Assembly: GCA_041691815.1 (NCBI GenBank)
Contig: JBEPTZ010000049.1
Span: 1-30,431 of the forward strand
DNA: 30,431 bases
Reading direction: 5' to 3'
Source of the DNA: 70-18 sp041691815
Lineage (GTDB): Bacteria > Pseudomonadota > Alphaproteobacteria > Acetobacterales > Acetobacteraceae
Shown: in pieces, positions 1 through 8,789 of the stretch
Layout of the letters: every line of letters begins with the position of its first letter
Position numbering within the stretch: position 1 is the first letter of the stretch
Notes under the pieces: generated by a model
What the model was told of the DNA's origin: nothing
The model's input: only the letters and a program-made list of their open reading frames with translations
The model's database searches: none
Program-made: the position numbers and the translations under genes

Positions 1-843
<843 letters not shown>

Positions 844-847
<4 letters not shown>

Positions 848-1782
848 GGCGGCGCGAACGGATGCAGGCAAGCCACCCCGTCCACCAGCGGCGGCGGCGC
901 CAGCAGGCAATCCGGCTGCACCCGTGGGCAGCGTGGCGCGAAGGCGCAACCAGGCGACAACCGCCCGGGCTCCGGCACCTGGCCAGGGATCGCCTGCAAC
1001 CGTGCCCCCGGCCCTGGCGGCCTGGCATGCGGCGAGGCGGCGAACAGCCCGCGCGTATACGGGTGCCGGCGCGCCGCGAACACCGCCGCCGTCAGCCCCT
1101 CCTCCACCACCCGCCCGGCATACATCACCATCACCCGCCGCACGCTGCGGCTGACCACCCCCAGATCGTGGGTGATCAGCAGCAGCCCCATGCCGCTTTC
1201 GGCGGTGATAGCGCCGATCAGGTCGAGAATCTGCGCCTGGATGGTCACGTCGAGTGCCGTGGTCGGTTCGTCGGCGATCAGCAGGTCCGGCCCGCAGGCC
1301 AGCGCCATGGCGATCATCACCCGCTGCCGCTGCCCGCCGGAGAGTTGGTGCGGATACAGCCCAGGCTGAAATCGCGGCGCCGGCAGCCCCACCCGCTCGA
1401 GCAGACGGCGCACCCGCGCCCTGACCTCGCCGTGCCCCAGCCGCAGATGCAGCCGCAACGGCTCGGCGATCTGCCGCCCGATGCTGGAGAGCGGGTTCAG
1501 CGCCGTCATCGGCTCCTGAAACACCATGCCGATCCGCCGGCCGCGCAGCGCGCACAGCGCCGCCTCGTCGGCCGCCAGCAGTTCCACGCCGTCGAACGCC
1601 ACTCGCCCACTGGCCCGCGCCCGCTCTGGCAGCAGGCCCATCACCGCCAGCGCGGTCATCGACTTGCCGCTGCCCGACTCGCCGACCAGCCCCAGCGTCT
1701 CGCCCCGCGCCAGCGAGAACGTCACCTCCGACAGGATCGGCGCCGTCCCGATCGCCACCGACAGCCCCTGCACGTCGAGCAT
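844..1782 (-). CDS. Peptide-type ABC transporter ATP-binding protein (DppD/OppD-like)
   Basis: This is the first ATPase of the importer, 312 residues and normal length for DppD/OppD. The protein starts MLDVQGLSVAIG. It has Walker A GESGSGKS, Q-loop FQEPMTALNP (the Dpp/Opp hallmark), signature LSGGQRQRVMIAMAL, Walker B LLIADEPTTALD, switch ITHDLGVV, and the Opp/Dpp C-terminal domain with HPYTRGL and a Cys cluster (GCAFAPRCP, then DCL and ACLHP). The chosen ATG at 1782 overlaps the TGA of the upstream permease (ATGA), and the TGA at 844 overlaps the next ATPase start. An open frame continues further upstream, but there it only shadows the permease gene. Confidence 0.95.
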
Positions 1783-2597
1783 CACCGCGCCCGCCGCAGC
1801 CGGGGGTCCAGCACGTCGCGCAGCCCGTCGCCCAGCAGGTTCAGCCCCAGCACCGCCAGCACGATCGCCAGGCCGGGAAACACCGCCAGCAGCGGCGCCT
1901 TGTAGATATAGGTCTGCGCGTCGTTCAGCATCTTGCCCAGGCTCGGCGCCGGCGGTTGGGTGCCGAGGCCCAGATACGACAGCCCGGCATCGGCGATGAT
2001 CCCCAGCGCGAACTGGATGGTCGCCTGCACCAGCAGCACGGCGGCGATATTCGGCAGCACATGATCGAGCGTGATGGCGATATCGCCGCGCCCGGCCGCC
2101 CGCGCCGCCAGAATGAACTCCCGCTTCCACACCGCCAGCGCCGAACCCCGGGTCAGCCGCGCGAACACCGGGATGTTGAAAATGCCGATCGCGATCATCG
2201 CATTGCCCGCCCCCGGCCCGGCCAAGGCGGTGATCATCACCGCCGTCAGCAACGCCGGAAACGCGAACGCCAGATCGGTCGAGCGCATCACCAGCCCATC
2301 CACCCAGCCGCCGCGCGCCGCCGCCAGCGCCCCCAGCGGGATGCCGCCCGACGCCCCCAGCGCCACCGCGATCACCGCCACCAGCAGCGAGTTGCGGGCG
2401 CCAGCCATGATCATCGACAGCACATCGCGCCCGAACGGATCGGTGCCCAGCCAATGCGCCGCCGACGGCCCGGCCAGCTTGTGCAATATATCAATCCGGG
2501 TCGGCGAATACGGCGTCCACACCACCGACAGCAGCGCCGCCGCCAGCACGATCGCCGTCACCAGCCCGCCGGCCAGCAGGTTCCACCGCCCCTTCAC
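1782..2597 (-). CDS. Peptide-type ABC transporter permease (DppC/OppC-like)
   Basis: This is an inner-membrane permease subunit of 271 residues, beginning VKGRWNLLAGGLVTAIVLAA with an N-terminal membrane helix. The periplasmic segment carries HWLGTDPFGRDVLSMIM, the classic DppC motif. The EAA-type cytoplasmic loop is REFILAARAAGRGD and then HVLPNI. The C-terminus shows FALGIIADAGLSYLGLG and the DPRLRR tail. I placed the start at a GTG (2597) because it overlaps the TGA of the upstream permease as GTGA, and because the upstream extension is a shadow of that gene. It pairs with the DppB-like subunit to form the channel. Confidence 0.93.
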   Translation of the reverse strand: MKGRWNLLAGGLVTAIVLAAALLSVVWTPYSPTRIDILHKLAGPSAAHWLGTDPFGRDVLSMIMAGARNSLLVAVIAVALGASGGIPLGALAAARGGWVDGLVMRSTDLAFAFPALLTAVMITALAGPGAGNAMIAIGIFNIPVFARLTRGSALAVWKREFILAARAAGRGDIAITLDHVLPNIAAVLLVQATIQFALGIIADAGLSYLGLGTQPPAPSLGKMLNDAQTYIYKAPLLAVFPGLAIVLAVLGLNLLGDGLRDVLDPRLRRAR

Positions 2598-3547
2598 CCC
2601 GCGCCCCCGCGAGACAGCCGGGGGTCCAGCACGCCATAGGCCAGATCGACCAGGAAATTCACCACGATCACGCTGCCGGCCAGCAGCACCACCAGGTCCT
2701 GCACCACGATCAGGTCGCGCTGGGCGATCGCCTGGAACATCAGCCGCCCCAGCCCGGGCAGCGCGAACACGTTCTCCACGATCACCGTGCCGGCCAGCAG
2801 AAAGCTGAACTGTAGCCCGATGATGGTCACCACCGGCACCAGCGCATTCGGCACCGCATGCCGCCACAGCGCCGCCCGGCGCGACAGCCCCTTGGCCCGC
2901 GCGGTGCGCACGAAATCCTCGCCCAGCGTCTCCAGCACCGAGGAGCGGGTGATCCGCGACAATATCGCCGCCTGCGGCAGCCCCAGCGACAGCGCCGGCA
3001 GCAGCAGCGCCCTGAACGCCGGCCACCACCCCGCATCCCAGCCGGGAAACCCGCCGGCCGGCACCCAGCGCAGATACACCGCGAACAGCAGGATCAGCAG
3101 GATGCCCAGCCAGAAATTCGGCAGCGCCACACCAAGCTGCGCCACCCCCATGGTCGCCACATCGGCCCCCCGCCCGCGCCGCGCCGCCGCCAGCACGCCG
3201 ACCGGCAGCGCCACGCCAACGGAAATACCGATCGCCATCAGCGCCAGCGGCACGGTCACCACCATCCGCCCACGGATCAACTCGGCCACCGGCACGCTAT
3301 AGGTGTAGCTGACCCCGAAATCGCCGCGCACCAGCCCCCAGATCCAGGTGACGAACCGGGTCGGCGCCGGCACGTCCAGTCCCATCTGGTGGCGCAGCGC
3401 CGCCAGCGTGTCCGGCCGCGCCTCGGTGCCCAGCATCAGGCTGGCCGGATCGCCGGGCAGCACCTGCAACACCAGGAACACCACCAGGGCGGCGGCGAAC
3501 AGCGTCAGCACCAGGGCGATCAGCCGGCGTCCTGCAAAACCGACCAT
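2594..3547 (-). CDS. Peptide-type ABC transporter permease (DppB/OppB-like)
   Basis: This is an inner-membrane permease of 317 residues, normal for DppB. It starts MVGFAGRRLIALVLTLFAAA with a first membrane helix and has the family stretch VFLVLQVLPGDPASLMLG. The mid region has GDFGVSYTYSVPVAELI, and the EAA loop reads FVRTARAKGLSRRAALWRHA, followed by PNALVPVVTIIG. The end has VVNFLVDLAYGVLDPRL, matching BPD_transp_1 peptide permeases. A composite repeat lies just upstream, between this start and the stop of the binding-protein gene. The permeases and ATPases may therefore be expressed below the level of the binding protein. Confidence 0.95.
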   Translation of the reverse strand: MVGFAGRRLIALVLTLFAAALVVFLVLQVLPGDPASLMLGTEARPDTLAALRHQMGLDVPAPTRFVTWIWGLVRGDFGVSYTYSVPVAELIRGRMVVTVPLALMAIGISVGVALPVGVLAAARRGRGADVATMGVAQLGVALPNFWLGILLILLFAVYLRWVPAGGFPGWDAGWWPAFRALLLPALSLGLPQAAILSRITRSSVLETLGEDFVRTARAKGLSRRAALWRHAVPNALVPVVTIIGLQFSFLLAGTVIVENVFALPGLGRLMFQAIAQRDLIVVQDLVVLLAGSVIVVNFLVDLAYGVLDPRLSRGGAG

Positions 3548-3560
3548 AAGTCAGCAAGCA

Positions 3561-3682
3561 GTTCTTTTTTTGCAAAAAAAGAACCAAAAAAACCATCCGC
3601 CTTGCAACGGCGGCGTGGCGGAGAGTCCGTACACTCCAATGGATGAAAAGTTTTTTTGCTTCTTTTTGTTCACAAAAAGAAG
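3561..3682. repeat. Composite intergenic hairpin element, copy A
   Basis: Full 122-bp copy. The left hairpin is a perfect 24-bp palindrome at 3561-3584 (GTTC, T7, GC, A7, GAAC) followed by CAAAAAAA. The right hairpin is at 3659-3682, with 10-bp arms CTTCTTTTTG / CAAAAAGAAG and loop TTCA, preceded by a T7 run. The centre contains CCGCCTTGCAACGGCGG (3597-3613), which can form a third small stem, and the block GTACACTCCAATGG shared with copy C. It fills the gap between the binding-protein stop (3690) and the permease start (3547), so it lies inside the transporter operon. The A/T-rich stems would act as weak terminators or attenuators or as RNA 3'-end protection; this role is inferred. Confidence 0.85.
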
Positions 3683-3689
3683 ACCTTCC

Positions 3690-5162
3690 CTACGGTGCCC
3701 AGCTCATCTCCGAAACCACATTGGCGAAGATCGGCTCATTCGGCCACAGCCCGCGCAGCTTGCTGTTCCACACCCCCACCTTGGCCAGTGCGAACAGGAA
3801 CACGTTCGGTTCATCCGCCGACAGCTTGCGCTGCAACTCGCCCACCAGCTTCAGCCGCTCGGCAGGCTCGTTGGTCTCGGCATATTTCTTGTACAGCGCG
3901 TCAAAATCAGCATTGTGATAGTTGAAATAGTACTTGTCGCGCGCGTAGATGCCGATATCCCCCGGCTCCACATGGCTGATGATGGTGGCGTCGAAGTCCG
4001 ACTGCTTGAACACCACGTCCAGCCACTGCGCCCACTCGATCGGCGCCAGCTTGGCGGTGATCCCCACCTCGGCCAGCATCGCCGCGATCACCTCGCCACC
4101 GCGCCGCGCGTAACTCGGCGGCGGCAGCGAGATCGTCATCGTGAAGCCAGGCTTGATCCCGGCCTCTTGCAGCAGCGCCTTGGCCTTGGCCGGGTCGTAC
4201 GGATAGGCGCCGGTCAAATCCACATACCCGGCATCGCTCGGCACGAAATGCGAGCCGATCGGCGTGCCGTAGCTGCCCAGCGCGTCCACCAGCGCCTTGC
4301 GGTCGATCGCATAGGCCAGCGCCCGGCGCACCCGGATATCGTCGAACGGCTTGCGGGTGTTGTTCAGCGACATGATGGTCTTGCCCGAGGTGGTGCCGAT
4401 CTGCACATGAAACCGCTTGTCGGCGCGGAACTGGTCCAGCGTCTCCGGCGCCGGGAACAGCGGGAAGGCGTCCACGTCACCGGCCATCACCGCCGCCGCC
4501 GCCGCCGAGGGGTCGGCAATGAAGCGGAAGGTCACCCGCTCGATCGCCGGCTTCGGCCCCCAGTAGGTCGGGTTGCCCACCAGTTCCACCCGGTCGCCCT
4601 TGGCCCAGCGCACCAGCTTGTACGGCCCGGTGCCGATCGGATTGGTCTTGTTCCCCGCCGCCGACACCGGCGAAACCATCACCCCGTCAGTGGTGCCCAT
4701 ATCGACCAGGAACCCGCCGGTCGGCCGCTTCAACGTCACCACCGCGGTCAGCGGATCGGGGCACGCGATCGAGGCTATCGGCTCGAACTTGCCCTTATGC
4801 GCGTTGACGCTGTCCGGCCCGCGCGCCCGGTCGTAGCTGAACTTCACCGCGCTGCAATCGAACCGCGCGCCGTCCGAGAACGTCACCCCCGGTTGCAGCT
4901 TGAAATCATAGACCAGCCCGTCCGCCGACACCGTCCAGCTTTTCGCCAGCAGCGGATGCACCTGCATCGACGAATCCAGCGCCGTCAGCCCCTCGAAGAT
5001 ATTGCGATAGGTCACCTCGCTGATCGCCGCCGCCGCACCCTCGGTCGGGTCCAGCATCGGCGGCTCCAGCGTCATGCCGATCACGATGCTGTCCTTCGGC
5101 GCCGCCTGCGCCACGGCGATGGTGGCGAATGCGGCCAGGGCGGCGGCAAGCAGGCGGGTCAT
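3690..5162 (-). CDS. ABC transporter substrate-binding protein, SBP_bac_5 (DppA/OppA-like) family
   Basis: This is a periplasmic solute receptor of 490 residues. It begins MTRLLAAALAAFATIAVAQA, a Sec signal peptide probably cleaved after the alanine before PKDSIVIGM; no lipobox Cys is seen. The mature part follows the family plan: TLEPPMLDPTEGAA near the start, NIFEGLTAL, a long central domain with LAYAIDRKALVDAL (the family 5 marker), and YPYDPAKAKALLQEAG. The ATG at 5162 has GGAGG about 8 bases upstream. It is the first gene of the importer operon (binding protein, two permeases, two ATPases). Family 5 proteins bind peptides, nickel, opines, glutathione or sugars, and the ligand cannot be assigned here. 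Confidence 0.93.
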   Translation of the reverse strand: MTRLLAAALAAFATIAVAQAAPKDSIVIGMTLEPPMLDPTEGAAAAISEVTYRNIFEGLTALDSSMQVHPLLAKSWTVSADGLVYDFKLQPGVTFSDGARFDCSAVKFSYDRARGPDSVNAHKGKFEPIASIACPDPLTAVVTLKRPTGGFLVDMGTTDGVMVSPVSAAGNKTNPIGTGPYKLVRWAKGDRVELVGNPTYWGPKPAIERVTFRFIADPSAAAAAVMAGDVDAFPLFPAPETLDQFRADKRFHVQIGTTSGKTIMSLNNTRKPFDDIRVRRALAYAIDRKALVDALGSYGTPIGSHFVPSDAGYVDLTGAYPYDPAKAKALLQEAGIKPGFTMTISLPPPSYARRGGEVIAAMLAEVGITAKLAPIEWAQWLDVVFKQSDFDATIISHVEPGDIGIYARDKYYFNYHNADFDALYKKYAETNEPAERLKLVGELQRKLSADEPNVFLFALAKVGVWNSKLRGLWPNEPIFANVVSEMSWAP

Positions 5163-5235
5163 GGCAGTCCTCCGCAGGGTGCAACACCATGACAACACCA
5201 GCGCCCCAGCCCGCGGTCAAGCAGATGCTCGCGGA

Positions 5236-6006
5236 TCACCCGGCCGGGCGGGCGCCGATCCACTCCCACGCCGCCGCCTCGTCGGCCAGCGGAAAGATGC
5301 GAATCTCGATCTGCGGCATCAGCTTGCCGACCAGGCCGGCCACCCGCGCCATCCACGCCGGCGCGCCGACGATAGCGTAGCGCTCCAGCTTGCGCAGCGT
5401 CTCCGCCTTCATCTGCAGCAGCCCGCCATCCAGCACCACCGCCGGATCAAAGCCGGCGAAATGCGTGATCCGCCCCAGCATCCGCAGCCGGCCGGGCGCC
5501 GCCAGCAGCGCCTCCAGCTCGGCGACCACCGCGCGCACGTCCTGCTGCATCACCGGCCCGTCGACCTCGAACGCGCCCACCCCCGGCTGGGTCGTCGCCA
5601 GCATCCGCATCCCCGGCTTGCGATCGGCCGCTACCGGCGTGCGCTCGGCCGCCCAGCGCACCGCCAGCGCCCCCTCATGGGCGGCAAACGCCCGCATTTC
5701 CAGCGTCGGCAGCCAGGCCCCCAGCAGCCCGAGCATGCCGCCCGGCCACTGCTTGTCCGACACCATCGCCAGCCGCTTGATCCGCCCGATATGCCGCCAC
5801 ACCGCGAAATCCGCCATCAGCCCCGGCACCATCGCCGCCGCCTCGACATCCGAGAACCCGGTGAGGTCGCAGCAGAACCCGATATCGCCGCCGCCAGCCA
5901 GGCTGCGCTCCGCCGCCTCGCGATAATGCGCCACATCGGCCGCAGACACCGCCCCGCTCAGCCGGAACGCCAGCACATTGTCCGGCGCGTGGATCTTTTC
6001 GAACAT
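5236..6006 (-). CDS. Tandem SpoIIAA-like (STAS-related) domain protein
   Basis: This 256-residue soluble protein appears to hold two copies of a SpoIIAA-like fold of the PF11964 type. The first spans about residues 1-119 and the second about 134-252. Equivalent stretches are FRLSGAVSAADVAHY / FEVDGPVMQQDVRAV, CCDLTGFSDVEAAAM / HFAGFDPAVVLDGG, RIKRLAMVSDK / KLERYAIVGAP and TLEMRAFAAHEGALAVRW / QIEIRIFPLADEAAAWEW. The ATG at 6006 has AAGGGA about 8 bases upstream. It lies 73 bp upstream of the binding-protein gene on the same strand and could be cotranscribed. Members of this family are often membrane-associated lipid-binding or regulatory proteins; no specific function is claimed. Confidence 0.75.
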   Translation of the reverse strand: MFEKIHAPDNVLAFRLSGAVSAADVAHYREAAERSLAGGGDIGFCCDLTGFSDVEAAAMVPGLMADFAVWRHIGRIKRLAMVSDKQWPGGMLGLLGAWLPTLEMRAFAAHEGALAVRWAAERTPVAADRKPGMRMLATTQPGVGAFEVDGPVMQQDVRAVVAELEALLAAPGRLRMLGRITHFAGFDPAVVLDGGLLQMKAETLRKLERYAIVGAPAWMARVAGLVGKLMPQIEIRIFPLADEAAAWEWIGARPAG

Positions 6007-6131
6007 GGCACGTCCCTTCCGTTTTCTGTCACACGTCTTCGCCAAACGCTGTTCCAAACCCGCATCACAGGTTGACGTACCGGCCGCGCGAGGCTTGCAT
6101 GCCGCCCCTTCCCGCCATCCGGAGCGCCTGC
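6007..6131. promoter_or_regulatory. Divergent promoter region between the SpoIIAA-like gene and the aminotransferase
   Basis: This 125-bp region lies between two divergently transcribed genes and must hold both start regions. A TTGACG hexamer occurs at 6072-6077 on the plus strand, but no convincing -10 follows at the right distance. GGAG at 6121-6124 is a good ribosome site for the aminotransferase. No clear operator dyad was seen. Confidence 0.4.
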
Positions 6132-7310
6132 ATGTCCCTCATCCGCGACGATATCGAACAGCTCGAAGAATCACCCATTGTCGAGGTCTGGCACATGGGG
6201 TTCGGCAAGCCCGATGTCATCGGCATGTTCGCCGGCGAGCCGGACATCCCCACCCCCGATTTCATCTGCGACGCCGCCGCCCGCGCCCTGAAGGAAGGCA
6301 AGACCTTCTATACCCCCGATCGCGGCATCCCGGCGATGCGCCAGGCCATCACTGCCTACAACAAACGCATCTACGGCGTCGACCTGCCGGAAACCCGCGT
6401 CGCCCTCACCAGTTCCGGCATGACCGCCGTCGCCCTCATAGCCCAGGCCACCGTCACGGTCGGCGACAACGTCGTCGCCATCACCCCCTCCTGGCCCAAC
6501 ATCATGCGCGCCATGCAGATCAACGGCGCCAGCATCCGCGAGGTGCCGATGAGCGCCGGCAACGCCGGCTGGCAGCTCGATCTCGACGCCGTCTACGCCG
6601 CCTGCGACGCCCGCACCCGCGCCATCTACCTAGCCTCCCCCGGCAACCCCACCGGCTGGATGATCACCCCCGAGGAAGCCCGCGCCCTGCTCGCCTTCGC
6701 CCGCGAAAAGAACATCGCCATCCTCTCCGACGAAGTCTACCACCGCACCGTCTACGACCGGAACGCCGCCTTCTCCTTCCTGCAGATCGCCCTACCCACC
6801 GACCCGGTCTTCGTCGTCAACTCGTTCTCCAAGGCCTGGGCGATGACCGGCTGGCGCCTCGGCTGGGTGGTCTACCCGGAAGGCGCCCGCCAGCCGTTCG
6901 AGAACCTGATCCAGTTCTCCACCTCCGGCGCCCCGGAATTCCTGCAATGGGGCGCCATCGCCGCCCTCGAACACGGCGAAGACTTCGTCAAATCCTTCGC
7001 CGCCCGCTGCGGCGCCGGCCGCACCATCGTCAACGACCGCCTCGGCCGCATGAAGCGCGTCCGCAACATTCCCACCCAGGGCGCCTTCTACGCCATGTTC
7101 TCGGTCGACGGCGTCACCGACACCTTGCAATTCTGCAAGCGCGCAGTCACCGAGGCCGGCATCGGCATGGCCCCCGGCACCGCCTTCGGCAAAGGCGCCG
7201 AGCACTACATCCGGCTCTGCTACGCCAAGAGCCCGGAACTGCTGACCGAGGCGATGAATCGGCTGGAGCGCTTTGTCGAAAGCTATACCGAGACGCCGGC
7301 AGCGAAGTGA
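6132..7310 (+). CDS. PLP-dependent class I/II aminotransferase
   Basis: This 392-residue cytosolic fold-type I aminotransferase moves an amino group between an amino acid and a 2-oxo acid using pyridoxal phosphate. Expected residues are visible: YTPDRGIPAMRQAI for the substrate/PLP pocket, SPGNPTGW with Asn172, LSDEVYH with Asp200, the Schiff-base lysine Lys234 in NSFSKAWAMTGWRLG, and Arg242. The start at 6132 (MSLIRDD) is preferred over in-frame ATGs upstream because GGAG lies 7 bases before it. The substrate is not evident; aspartate/branched-chain or aromatic types are possible. It is followed by a half copy of the composite repeat and an MFS gene in the same direction. Confidence 0.9.
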   Translation: MSLIRDDIEQLEESPIVEVWHMGFGKPDVIGMFAGEPDIPTPDFICDAAARALKEGKTFYTPDRGIPAMRQAITAYNKRIYGVDLPETRVALTSSGMTAVALIAQATVTVGDNVVAITPSWPNIMRAMQINGASIREVPMSAGNAGWQLDLDAVYAACDARTRAIYLASPGNPTGWMITPEEARALLAFAREKNIAILSDEVYHRTVYDRNAAFSFLQIALPTDPVFVVNSFSKAWAMTGWRLGWVVYPEGARQPFENLIQFSTSGAPEFLQWGAIAALEHGEDFVKSFAARCGAGRTIVNDRLGRMKRVRNIPTQGAFYAMFSVDGVTDTLQFCKRAVTEAGIGMAPGTAFGKGAEHYIRLCYAKSPELLTEAMNRLERFVESYTETPAAK

Positions 7311-7317
7311 AGCAAGC

Positions 7318-7341
7318 GGTTCTTTTTTGAAAAAAAGAACC
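7318..7341. repeat. Half copy (left hairpin only) of the composite intergenic element, copy B
   Basis: Perfect 11-bp arms GGTTCTTTTTT / AAAAAAGAACC with a GA loop, followed by CAAAAAAC, begin 8 bases after the aminotransferase stop. The right-hand CTTCTTTTTG hairpin is absent; the remaining spacer to 7430 is GC-rich (CCCCTGGGGGC and similar). It probably works as a terminator or 3'-end stabiliser for the aminotransferase transcript (inferred). Confidence 0.8.
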
Positions 7342-7430
7342 AAAAAACTTCATCCCCTGGGGGCGGTGGCGCCGGGGGGGATTCGGGCGGATAGTACCGG
7401 CTGGCTTCCCGGCGGCGAGGACAACGCATA

Positions 7431-8654
7431 ATGGCTGCCCAAAGCGTGGAGACACGCGCCTCCTGGCTCGTCGCCTTCGCCATCCTGGCCCTGTTCTCGG
7501 TCACCTACGGCGCACCGTTGCTGCTGGTCGTCGCCCTGAAACCAATCGCCGCCGACCTCGACGCGCCACGCTCCGTCCCCGCCCTGGCCGCCGCCCTCGC
7601 CTCGCTCGGCACCGGCGTCGGCGGCATCCCGATGGGCTGGCTGGCCGAACGCGTCGGCGTCCGCCGCATCACCATCTTCGGCGCCATGATGGCCGCCCTC
7701 GGCCTGGCGATCTCCACCCTCGGCGGCCACTGGGCGCTCTACATCGGCTACGGCCTGTTCGTCGGCCTGCTCGGCAACTCCTGCCTCAACGCGCCGCTGA
7801 TGACCTATGTCAGCCGCTGGTTCGACCGCCGGCGCGGCACCGCCCTCGCCCTCATCACCTCCGGCCAGTACATCGCCGGCACCGTCTGGCCGATCCTGTT
7901 CGAACAAGGCATCCAACGCTGGGGCTGGCAGCAGACCGCCATCATCTTCGCCATCATCGAGGCCATCGCCGTGCTGCCACTGGCCATCATCTTCCTGCAC
8001 CCGCCACCGCGCCCGCCGGCCCACGGCAGCTACGGCGCCGGCCCGATGCCCGGCAGCCGCGTGCTCGGCCTGCACCCCAACCTGGCGCTGGGCCTGATGA
8101 CCCTGGGCATCTTCCTGTGCTGCGTCCCGATGGCCCTGCCCAGCGTCCACCTGGTCAGCTTCTGCACCGATATCGGCTTCTCCGCCTCCACCGGCGCCGG
8201 CATGCTCTCGGTCTTGCTGGCCGCCGCCTTCCTCAGCCGACAACTCTGGGGCTGGGTCGCCGACCGCATCGGCGGCCTGCGCACCGTGCTGGTCTCGTCG
8301 GTCTGCCAGTGCATCACCCTGGCACTGTTCCTCGCCACCCAGAGCGAAATCGGCCTCTACACCGTCGCCGCCGCCTTCGGCCTCGGCTTCGCCGGCCTGG
8401 TGCCCAGCTACATCCTCGCCGTCCGCGACCACTTCCCCTCCAGCGAGGCCGGCTGGCGGGTGCCAGTGGTGATGTTCGGCGGCCTGCTCGGCATGGCCGC
8501 CGGCGGCTGGCTCGGCGGCGTGGTGTTCGACGCCGCCGGCTCCTACGTGCCCGCCTTCCAACTCGGCGTGCTCAGCAACATCCTCAACCTCGCCCTGATC
8601 AGCTTCCTGGTGCTGCGAATGGGCCGCAACCGGGTGCGGCTGGCGATGGCATAA
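7431..8654 (+). CDS. Major facilitator superfamily (MFS) transporter
   Basis: This is a 407-residue inner-membrane transporter with about 12 hydrophobic helices in two six-helix halves. The N-terminal half has the first helix WLVAFAILALFSVTYGAPLL and the cytoplasmic loop GWLAERVGVRRITIFGAMM, a variant of the MFS motif A (G-x3-D/E-R-x-G-x-R-x). The second half has the equivalent loop WGWVADRIGGLRTVLVSSV. The arrangement resembles monocarboxylate or oxalate/formate-type (OFA/MCT-like) members, but the substrate is unknown. GAGG lies about 10 bases upstream of the ATG. It follows the aminotransferase and may move a related acid or amino acid (inference from position only). Confidence 0.9.
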   Translation: MAAQSVETRASWLVAFAILALFSVTYGAPLLLVVALKPIAADLDAPRSVPALAAALASLGTGVGGIPMGWLAERVGVRRITIFGAMMAALGLAISTLGGHWALYIGYGLFVGLLGNSCLNAPLMTYVSRWFDRRRGTALALITSGQYIAGTVWPILFEQGIQRWGWQQTAIIFAIIEAIAVLPLAIIFLHPPPRPPAHGSYGAGPMPGSRVLGLHPNLALGLMTLGIFLCCVPMALPSVHLVSFCTDIGFSASTGAGMLSVLLAAAFLSRQLWGWVADRIGGLRTVLVSSVCQCITLALFLATQSEIGLYTVAAAFGLGFAGLVPSYILAVRDHFPSSEAGWRVPVVMFGGLLGMAAGGWLGGVVFDAAGSYVPAFQLGVLSNILNLALISFLVLRMGRNRVRLAMA

Positions 8655-8666
8655 GGCAGGGAAGCA

Positions 8667-8787
8667 CTTCTTTTTGTGAACAAAAAGAAGCAAAAAAACT
8701 TTCTATCCATTGGAGTGTACGGAATCTCCACCCCTCCAATGTTGCAAGGCGGGTGAGTTTTTTGGTTCTTTTTTTCAAAAAAGAACC
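8667..8787. repeat. Composite intergenic hairpin element, copy C (reverse orientation)
   Basis: Full 121-bp copy lying between two convergent genes. Here the CTTCTTTTTG hairpin (8667-8690, loop TGAA) comes first, 12 bases after the MFS stop. The GGTTCTTTTTT hairpin (8764-8787) abuts the alaS stop at 8790. Read on the minus strand the order and spacer blocks match copies A and D (CCCGCCTTGCAAC, then CCGTACACTCCAATGGAT). The centre has an 8-bp inverted repeat CATTGGAG / CTCCAATG (8708-8715 / 8734-8741). In this position it is well placed as a bidirectional terminator. Confidence 0.85.
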
Positions 8788-8789
8788 GC

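Noticed and set aside
3561..3584. GTTC...GAAC palindromes of the composite elements as LexA boxes
   Set aside because: They begin with GTTC but are inverted repeats around an A/T stem, not the direct GTTC-N7-GTTC repeat, and they lie at gene ends next to unrelated genes.
3548..3689. Small open frames running through the composite repeats
   Set aside because: They arise because the hairpins lack stops in some frames (giving runs such as FFKKE); they have no ribosome sites and no consistent product between copies.
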